From JACDAE01 sp034438015 (GTDB lineage: Bacteria; Chloroflexota; Ktedonobacteria; Ktedonobacterales; Ktedonobacteraceae): DNA of 5,595 nt. Location: positions 1-5,595 of the forward strand of contig DAOTTD010000011.1 in NCBI GenBank assembly GCA_034438015.1, read 5' to 3'. This document shows positions 1 through 4,154 of this stretch, in pieces (the stretch's first letter is position 1; each line of letters begins with the position of its first letter). The notes beneath the pieces are model-generated. The model was not told the origin of the DNA. It did not search any database and saw nothing but the letters and a program-made list of their open reading frames with translations. Both the position numbers and the translations under genes were made by a program.

Positions 1-902
1 AAGCGGTGCCGATCACCTTTGGCCTCAAGGCAGCGCGGTGGCTAGCCATGGCAGTACGCCAAGTATATGCCCTACGTGAGCACCGTGAGCGAACACTGGC
101 TGTGCAATTGGGTGGTGCCGCTGGGACGCTTGCCTCCCTTGGGGACAAAGGCCTCCAGGTTGTAGATTTCCTTGCAGATGAACTTGGGCTTCCCGCCCCT
201 GATCTGCCCTGGCACAGCGAGCGCGACCGCATCGCCGAGATTGCTGGGACACTCGGCGTCATAGCTGGTGCGATGGCGAAGATCGCGAGTGATGTGGCTC
301 TTCTCGCACAGACCGAGGTCGGCGAGGCATCTGAGGGAACTATGCCAGGGAAAGGCGGATCATCAGCCATGCCGCAGAAGCACAATCCAGTCGACGCTGC
401 CTTTGCGATAGCATCAGCCCGGTTGGCGATTGGAGAAGTGTCCGTAATTCTATCAGCGATGACACAGGAGCACGAACGCGCTGTTGGAGGATGGCAGGCG
501 GAATGGGTGGCACTCCCCAACCTGTTCCGCTACACTTCAGGTGCAGTCGAGCACGTTCGGGGGATGATTAGTGGTCTCAAGGTCGATCCTGCACGCATGA
601 GTGCAAACCTGGAACTGACTCAAGGATTGATCATGGCGGAGTCGCTCACGATGGCACTTGCGCCTCATGTCGGAAGGCCTGAGGCGCAACGTCTCGTCAA
701 GACCCTCTGTGAGCGTGCCGTAAGGTCGGGAGTACATCTCCGCCAGGTTGTCCTTGAGGAGGAGCCAGTGCTTAGTATGCTTTCCTTAGAAGATGTCGAT
801 CTTGCCCTCGATCCAGGTGCATATCTGGGAAGTACGAATGTATTCATCGACCATGCTTTAGCATCCTATCGAGAAGCTAAGGCCTTTAGAGATGTAACAT
901 AA
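1..902 (+). CDS. pcaB: 3-carboxy-cis,cis-muconate cycloisomerase (PcaB), 3' part
   Basis: Partial gene: the frame is open to the left edge, and the GTG at 6-8 is an internal valine (...A-V-P-I-T-F-G-L-K), not a start. About 299 residues are present against roughly 400-450 in the family, so the N-terminal third is missing. The fumarate-lyase signature GSSAMPQKHNP is encoded at 357-389. It is followed by QEHERAVGGWQAEW and by the ELTQGLIMAES and ALAPHVGR segments typical of the C-terminal domain of CMLE-type lyases. In the beta-ketoadipate pathway this cytoplasmic, homotetrameric enzyme converts 3-carboxy-cis,cis-muconate, made from protocatechuate, to 4-carboxymuconolactone. The main alternative is adenylosuccinate lyase, which shares the signature; the conserved GGW(Q)AEW stretch and the C-terminal pattern favour PcaB. 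The gene ends with TAA at 900-902. No other pca gene follows; the next coding remnants are transposon genes on the opposite strand. The family call is firm, the exact substrate less so. Confidence 0.85.
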   Translation, partial: AVPITFGLKAARWLAMAVRQVYALREHRERTLAVQLGGAAGTLASLGDKGLQVVDFLADELGLPAPDLPWHSERDRIAEIAGTLGVIAGAMAKIASDVALLAQTEVGEASEGTMPGKGGSSAMPQKHNPVDAAFAIASARLAIGEVSVILSAMTQEHERAVGGWQAEWVALPNLFRYTSGAVEHVRGMISGLKVDPARMSANLELTQGLIMAESLTMALAPHVGRPEAQRLVKTLCERAVRSGVHLRQVVLEEEPVLSMLSLEDVDLALDPGAYLGSTNVFIDHALASYREAKAFRDVT

Positions 903-985
903 ATTTTTGACTTAGATGGTGCGTGTCTCGCTTATAGGGAGGTCCTTGTCATGGGAGTGCTGCGATGCATATCGGTCCGGCGAGG

Positions 986-1015
986 GAGATCCTTCGCTTC
1001 GCTCAGGATGACAAA
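986..1015 (-). repeat. Dispersed 'HPERSEGS'-type repeat
   Basis: On the minus strand this reads TTTGTCATCCTGAGCGAAGC and onward to GAAGGATCTC. One frame of it translates to CHPERSEGS, a peptide seen as a spurious translation in many environmental bacterial genomes. The core is a short imperfect palindrome: ATCCT (989-993) pairs with AGGAT (1005-1009) around an 11-base loop containing TCGCTTCGCTC. It is most likely a non-coding dispersed intergenic repeat. Recognition comes from memory of this motif, not from a search. Confidence 0.6.
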
Positions 1016-1037
1016 AGTGCGCAGACAAAAGTGCGCA
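1010..1037. repeat. Exact 14-bp tandem duplication
   Basis: GACAAAAGTGCGCA occurs at 1010-1023 and again, immediately adjacent and identical, at 1024-1037. Each copy ends in the palindrome TGCGCA. The first copy is fused to the edge of the dispersed repeat. It could be replication slippage or a trace of an insertion or rearrangement. Confidence 0.9.
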
Positions 1038-1111
1038 AGGGTGGACAGTTTGTGACCTGATGGCGGGAACGAGCGCGGCATGGCAGAGGCAGCATGACGC
1101 ACACATTTCCA

Positions 1112-1444
1112 TCAAAACGCCTGGAACCTGTATCGGCGGGACGCGCGCCCTTCCTGGATCGAGATGACCACCTGGAGCAAGTCTTGCCAGTGGGTCTCAG
1201 TCAGGTTCCAGTCCATGACGTTGTCGTGAAAGAGGGAATCGATATGCTCGTAGACGACCTCTTTGGAGGGGCGATAGAACCTGAGGTCCTTCCAGTTGCG
1301 GATGCGTGGCATCAGCTCAATCCCCAATAAGAACGACTGTCCAAATACGGGTAAGTTTTGCCCATGAGTATCTGCATGAATCACGGAGGGTTTGATGTCC
1401 GAGCGATTGCGTATCAGGCCATCGAGCAGGTATATTGCCTCATG
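1112..1444 (-). pseudogene. tnpA: Tn3-family transposase TnpA, downstream fragment of the catalytic domain
   Basis: This is the downstream part of the interrupted transposase. It resumes at the IS21 junction as H-E-A-I-Y-L-L-D-G-L and continues into IHADTHGQ, whose aspartate (codon 1372-1370) is the second catalytic residue of the Tn3-family DDE triad. Next come LMPRIRNWKDLRFYRP, HIDSLF and MDWNLTETHWQDLLQVV, all family landmarks. Similarity stops after SIQEGRAS near 1147. The last residues, RRYRFQAF, lead to a TGA at 1114-1112. About 88 residues follow the second aspartate, where the family normally has some 240, so the region with the third catalytic glutamate is absent. The frame has a stop inside the IS (1456-1454) and no native start, so it is not expected to be translated as a useful protein. 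The internal GTG at 1384 is a conserved valine codon, not a start. Confidence 0.88.
1440..1444. repeat. Target-site duplication copy, istB side (TCATG)
   Basis: TCATG directly abuts the IS end TGTTAGCGG at 1445. Its partner at 4150-4154 is TCCTG, so the two differ at one of five positions. In the tnpA frame this copy encodes H-E (CAT GAG), joining the upstream ...GCGV to EAIYLLDG. Confidence 0.55.
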
Positions 1445-1500
1445 TGTTAGCGGTCAATAATTTTAGTACTCATTGGCTAATTAGAACAGCCGATTGTGCA
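1445..1500 (+). repeat. IS21 right end (istB side) with inner repeat
   Basis: The outer terminus is TGTTAGCGGTCAATAATTTT. An inner motif, TGGCTAATTAGAACAGCCGA (1474-1493), closely matches the opposite end read on the minus strand (TGGATAATTAGAAAGTCCGA from 4144 down). Several transposase-binding repeats at each end are usual for IS21 elements. The inner repeat lies inside the istB 3' coding region, whose stop is at 1472-1470, so only 25 bp of non-coding sequence remain at this end. Confidence 0.65.
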
Positions 1501-2273
1501 TCCTCAAGTGCTCGCAGATGCTGATGGCTAGCGTACTGAGCACGGTAGCTTTCCACTGTCATCATATCCAGGATCACACAGTGATGGATCACCCGGTCAA
1601 TGGCCGCCATCGTGGTCATGGGATCTTTAAAAATCCGATTCCATTCACTGAACACCAGGTTGGTGGTAATCAACACCGCTTTACGTTCATAGCGTTCAGA
1701 CAGGAAGGTAAAGAGCACCTCCATTTCATCTCGATCATGCTGGACATAGCCGATATCATCGAGAATCACACAGGCAAATTTATCTAGCTTTGCCAACTCC
1801 TGTGGCAGGCGTAAGTCTCGTTTTGCTGCAAGCAAGCGTTGCACGAGCGTGCTGGTAGGGAGCCAGAGCACTGGATACCCGGCAAGAATCAATTCATGAC
1901 CAACGGCTGCCCCTACATGGCTCTTCCCTACGCCAGGCCTTCCCAGGGCAATGACATTGCCCGCTTGCTCAAGGAACGCTCCCTGCTTCAACCGCTCGAT
2001 TTGTAATTGGAGCGCAGGGGACAGGCGCTTGAGATCAAAGGTCCGAAACGTCTTTTCCTGAGGCAACCCGCTCTGTCGCAAGAGTCGTTCCGTGCGCCGC
2101 TCCTGTCGTAGGGCTTCTTCGCGTTTGGCTAATTCGTGCAAATACCCTTCATGCGAGAGACCCTCTTTCGCGGCCTTGAGTGCCAGATCGGTAAAACTGG
2201 TAGCCATGCCCGTGAGCTTGAGGCGTTCCAGCAGCACACGAAGGTCCTGATGCCGATTGATGGTGTTAGGCAC
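1470..2273 (-). CDS. istB: IS21-family transposition helper ATPase IstB
   Basis: AAA+ ATPase that partners the IstA transposase: it binds and remodels target DNA and stimulates strand transfer. Taking GTG at 2273 as the start gives 267 residues, normal for IstB. Visible motifs are Walker A GRPGVGKS (residues 111-118), Walker B CVILDD (about 168-173), a sensor-1-like LITTNL (about 201-206) and the conserved AAIDRVIHHC near 224-233. The N-terminal helical domain (RLKLTGMATSF...) matches the family. The GTG is preferred because AAGGAGG (2284-2278) sits 4 bases upstream and the protein then begins at the usual family position. The frame stays open to 2375, but that extension lies wholly in the istA coding region. 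The start overlaps istA by 8 bp, which suggests translational coupling. The 3' end carries the IS terminal repeat. Confidence 0.93.
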   Translation of the reverse strand: MPNTINRHQDLRVLLERLKLTGMATSFTDLALKAAKEGLSHEGYLHELAKREEALRQERRTERLLRQSGLPQEKTFRTFDLKRLSPALQLQIERLKQGAFLEQAGNVIALGRPGVGKSHVGAAVGHELILAGYPVLWLPTSTLVQRLLAAKRDLRLPQELAKLDKFACVILDDIGYVQHDRDEMEVLFTFLSERYERKAVLITTNLVFSEWNRIFKDPMTTMAAIDRVIHHCVILDMMTVESYRAQYASHQHLRALEDAQSAVLISQ

Positions 2274-3750
2274 AATTCCTCCTTGATGGAATGAGTTGAT
2301 CATACGTGGACAAATCAAGCGAAGGGGCCTGGATGTGCGGAACCTGATGCATGCCTGGCAGCTGGACCAGATCACGCACCATCAGAAAGGTCGGAGCCTT
2401 GTCGGCTTCGAGCACGATTTGCAGGGCGGTTTCGACTTCCGTTTCAGAGGTCGAGGCCGCCAGATGCAAAATGCGCACGTAGTCGCGGTCAGCGCGCTTG
2501 GCCCCATCGGTCCGTAAGCGATCATAGGCCAAGCGAAAGGTCGTCGTCGGAAACAGTTCATCGCGATACCGATAGGCCGCAAACGCTCCAGGTTTGCGCA
2601 CCAGTGACCAGATGATATGATGATAATCGATCTGATGGTGATGCTTGCCGATCAGACGAGGCAGTTCAAACACCTGTGTCGTGCCCACATACCCCTCCAG
2701 GATCTCGGAGTGGACTCGGATCAGGACAGAGGTTCCAATCAAGCGAGAGGGGACGGAATAGACATTGCCTGCCACCGAGATCGTAGAAAAACGGGAGACC
2801 TTGACCCGCAGTTCCTTGCAGGGAGCAAGAGGTGTGACTGGCAAGGGACGTAATGCCACTTTTTCTGCCGTAAAGCGAGCCACTCTCGTCTGGTTACGTT
2901 TATGGATGAGATCGGCGACAAAGTGTTCGTAGGCGGCTCGTGTGGCGAAGTCACGACTGCCCCGTACGCGCAAGGCCTGATCGACGGCCTGCTTGAAACG
3001 GTGATGGGATTGCTCGACATCCCCATTTTCATGCGCCACTCCGGTATTGTTCCAGGTGGGTTGCATGCCATAATGAGCCATCAGTGCCTGGTAGCGAAGC
3101 GTCCAGTCTTCTTGCTCCTCTTTACGCAACTGCCGCACGGCAGCACTTAAATGATCGGTGCGATGGTGCAACGGGACTCCCCCAAGGTGCCAGAGTGCTT
3201 TTTCAATGCCCTCAGCTAACGCCTCGAAGGTTTCGCTGAAACAAATACTGGCGGCCTCTGCATTGGAGTAGGTCAGCACAAAATGATACACCATATGTGG
3301 GAAAGGCTCACCTGCGATCGTCACTCCAAGATCTTCCATGTGCGTAAAATCGGATTGGGCGCGCTCTCCTGGTGTGTGATGCTGCTCAAAGATCACCTCT
3401 TGATCCGGTCCATGCAGTGCTCGCCACCTGGCGATATGGCGCCGTAAGGTGCGATCCTGAGTGGGACGATACCGACCAGGATATGTTTCACAGAGCAGAG
3501 CAAACAAGGTTGCGGTTTGCAGGGCGGGATCGCGTTCGAGCTGCTCCACTACCCAGGGCCAGTCTTGCTCAAATGGGTTCGCGCGCGTGACCCAGGTATG
3601 CGGACGCTTCAGTTCAGATGGGAGTTTGCCCACTCGCTCATATTTCCGCGCGGTTCGTTCGCTCATCCCTGCTCGCGCAGCTGCAACTTGTTGGGAACTC
3701 CCTTTTCTTCGTTCAGACATATACAACTTGACCTCTTGATCGTTTTTCAT
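2266..3750 (-). CDS. istA: IS21-family transposase IstA
   Basis: DDE transposase that cuts and joins the IS ends, acting with IstB. It has 494 residues, within the usual IS21 range. An N-terminal helix-turn-helix spans about residues 16-40 (QQVAAARAGMSERTARKYER). The RNase H-like core follows: first acid D134 in AQSDFTHM, second D199 in HHRTDHLSAAV, and third E246 in HENGDVEQSHHRFK, 46 residues after D199. The C-terminal part contains a beta-rich segment with NVYSVPSRLIG (329-339), as in other IstA proteins. The ATG at 3750-3748 has AGGTGG (3763-3758) seven bases upstream. It overlaps istB by 8 bp. No frameshift or premature stop is visible, so it is probably functional. A 7-bp inverted repeat overlapping the ribosome-binding site may limit its translation. 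Confidence 0.93.
   Translation of the reverse strand: MKNDQEVKLYMSERRKGSSQQVAAARAGMSERTARKYERVGKLPSELKRPHTWVTRANPFEQDWPWVVEQLERDPALQTATLFALLCETYPGRYRPTQDRTLRRHIARWRALHGPDQEVIFEQHHTPGERAQSDFTHMEDLGVTIAGEPFPHMVYHFVLTYSNAEAASICFSETFEALAEGIEKALWHLGGVPLHHRTDHLSAAVRQLRKEEQEDWTLRYQALMAHYGMQPTWNNTGVAHENGDVEQSHHRFKQAVDQALRVRGSRDFATRAAYEHFVADLIHKRNQTRVARFTAEKVALRPLPVTPLAPCKELRVKVSRFSTISVAGNVYSVPSRLIGTSVLIRVHSEILEGYVGTTQVFELPRLIGKHHHQIDYHHIIWSLVRKPGAFAAYRYRDELFPTTTFRLAYDRLRTDGAKRADRDYVRILHLAASTSETEVETALQIVLEADKAPTFLMVRDLVQLPGMHQVPHIQAPSLDLSTYDQLIPSRRNCA
2278..2284 (-). promoter_or_regulatory. istB Shine-Dalgarno inside istA
   Basis: The minus strand reads AAGGAGG, a perfect anti-16S match, followed by AATT and the GTG at 2273-2271. 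It is embedded in the last codons of istA. It decides the istB start over the longer in-frame alternatives at 2375 (ATG) and 2303 (ATG). Confidence 0.75.
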
Positions 3751-3753
3751 TTG

Positions 3754-3783
3754 AACACCACCTACTTGTTTTAAGATGGTGTT
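3754..3783 (-). promoter_or_regulatory. Hairpin overlapping the istA ribosome-binding site
   Basis: On the minus strand AACACCA (3783-3777) and TGGTGTT (3760-3754) form a perfect 7-bp inverted repeat with a 16-base loop, ending three bases before the istA ATG. The AGGTGG Shine-Dalgarno (3763-3758) lies half in the loop and half in the stem, so folding would reduce ribosome access. The repeat is seen directly; the regulatory role is inferred. Confidence 0.5.
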
Positions 3784-3789
3784 ATGCTA

Positions 3790-3836
3790 GGCCATTGCTG
3801 GACACTTGTCGAGAGCAATGGCCGAAATTGTCCAGC
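3790..3836. repeat. Inverted-repeat cluster in the istA leader
   Basis: GGCCATTGCT (3790-3799) and AGCAATGGCC (3814-3823) form a perfect 10-bp inverted repeat around 14 bases. The loop itself contains GACA-CT-TGTC (3801-3810). A competing pairing also exists: GCTGGACA (3797-3804) is the exact reverse complement of TGTCCAGC (3829-3836). The two folds are mutually exclusive, because both use 3797-3799. It could be an operator, a transcription attenuator or an RNA structure. There is no T-run directly after the stem on either strand, so a simple intrinsic terminator is not supported. Confidence 0.65.
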
Positions 3837-3869
3837 GCCGTTGGGATAATTGGCCGCATCTCCACCTGC

Positions 3870-4052
3870 TCAACCACTGGATTTGTCCGATGTTCTTCGG
3901 CTCATTGACCTGAGCATCTGCGCACGGCAACAAGCATTCTTCACCTCCATTGAGAACCCTCCCTGTTCCCACACGAGCAGACACTCCTCAGGCAAGCTGA
4001 CTGCACTCATTTTCTCTGCCTCTTTTCCAACCTTGTCTGGTGTCGTCTCCAC
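3870..4052 (-). CDS. Possible 60-residue ORF in the IS21 leader, unknown function
   Basis: A GTG at 4052-4050 is preceded by GAGAGG (4065-4060) at a seven-base spacing, a good ribosome-binding site. The 60-residue product is hydrophilic and charged: METTPDKVGKEAEKMSAVSL at the start, a WEQGGFSMEVKNACCRAQ middle with two adjacent cysteines, and a basic, serine-rich end (RSMSRRTSDKSSG). It has no signal peptide, membrane segment or motif that I know. It lies in the same direction as istA, about 120 bp upstream. Overlapping frames are also open here (3787-3984 minus, 3850-4113 plus), so it may be chance. Only the ribosome-binding site favours it. Confidence 0.22.
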   Translation of the reverse strand: METTPDKVGKEAEKMSAVSLPEECLLVWEQGGFSMEVKNACCRAQMLRSMSRRTSDKSSG

Positions 4053-4106
4053 GATGTTTCCTCTCTGCTACAGATGCATGAGAAAATCACTCCTGCTTTG
4101 GCGGCA

Positions 4107-4149
4107 TTTCTAATCCGCCTGCATCGGACTTTCTAATTATCCATCAACA
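4107..4149 (-). repeat. IS21 left end (istA side) with two internal repeats
   Basis: Read inward on the minus strand from 4149, the end begins TGTTGATGGATAATTAGAAA and goes on to AGTCCGATGCA. The octamer ATTAGAAA occurs at 4137-4130 and again at 4114-4107, 23 bp apart, each after a GGA- or GGCGGA-type prefix. These are likely IstA-binding repeats. They match the inner repeat of the other end (TAATTAGAA at 1478-1486, opposite orientation). Confidence 0.7.
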
Positions 4150-4154
4150 TCCTG
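4150..4154. repeat. Target-site duplication copy, istA side (TCCTG)
   Basis: TCCTG directly follows the IS end ...CATCAACA at 4149. It matches the other flank TCATG at four of five positions. In the tnpA frame it supplies the Q codon and the first two bases of the next codon, after which translation runs into the IS (V-D-G-stop). Confidence 0.55.

Larger units (their letters stand above)
903..1111. other. Intergenic segment between pcaB and the Tn3 remnant
   Basis: I see no supportable gene here. A minus-strand reading frame at 912-1115 exists but is largely a translation of a dispersed repeat (HPERSEGS). The segment holds that repeat and a 14-bp tandem duplication, listed separately. I found no Tn3-type terminal inverted repeat (GGGG...TAAG) and no hairpin followed by a T-run that would serve as a terminator for pcaB. 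The end of the Tn3 element has therefore been lost or rearranged. Confidence 0.6.
1445..4149 (-). mobile_element. Complete IS21-family insertion sequence, about 2.7 kb
   Basis: On the plus strand the element runs from TGTTAGCGGTCAATAATTTT at 1445 to TTATCCATCAACA at 4149, giving the TG...CA termini typical of the family. It carries istA then istB on the minus strand. Related TAATTAGAA-containing repeats lie near both ends in opposite orientation. The boundaries are supported by a 5-bp near-duplicate of the target and by exact in-frame restoration of the host tnpA when the element and one copy of the duplication are removed. Both ORFs keep their catalytic motifs, so the element may be active or was until recently. 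At 2,705 bp it is towards the long end for the family, mainly because of a roughly 400-bp leader in front of istA. Confidence 0.88.
3751..4149 (-). other. Long istA-side leader of the IS21 element
   Basis: About 400 bp separate the IS end from the istA ATG; IS21 elements more commonly have one to two hundred or fewer. The leader contains the terminal repeats (4107-4149), one weakly supported small ORF (3870-4052), an inverted-repeat cluster (3790-3836) and the hairpin at the istA ribosome-binding site. I recognise no known gene, and the remaining sequence has no clear promoter that I can defend. Confidence 0.6.

Noticed and set aside
903..1111. Tn3 terminal inverted repeat
   Set aside because: I looked for GGGG...TAAG-type ends on both strands and found none that could be defended.
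912..1115. Minus-strand ORF of 67 codons containing CHPERSEGSPS
   Set aside because: It is mainly the translation of a dispersed non-coding repeat and has no family resemblance or convincing ribosome-binding site.
1094..1330. Plus-strand ORF of 78 codons
   Set aside because: It lies antisense to the tnpA fragment, whose protein similarity is clear; this is a shadow frame.
1382..1384. GTG as a genuine start for the short tnpA fragment
   Set aside because: The codon is an internal conserved position just before IHADTHGQ, and the frame continues upstream to the IS junction.
2274..2375. N-terminal extension of istB to the ATG at 2375
   Set aside because: The extension is out-of-frame istA coding sequence, and a strong Shine-Dalgarno supports the GTG at 2273.
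3790..3823. Intrinsic terminator
   Set aside because: The 10-bp stem is strong, but no run of T follows directly on either strand, so I list it only as an inverted repeat.
3787..3984. Minus-strand ORF of 65 codons in the IS21 leader
   Set aside because: It overlaps the inverted-repeat cluster and the better-supported 3870-4052 frame, and it lacks a ribosome-binding site.
3850..4113. Plus-strand ORF of 87 codons in the IS21 leader
   Set aside because: It is antisense to the IS genes, with no recognised domain and no clear ribosome-binding site; it looks like a chance open frame.
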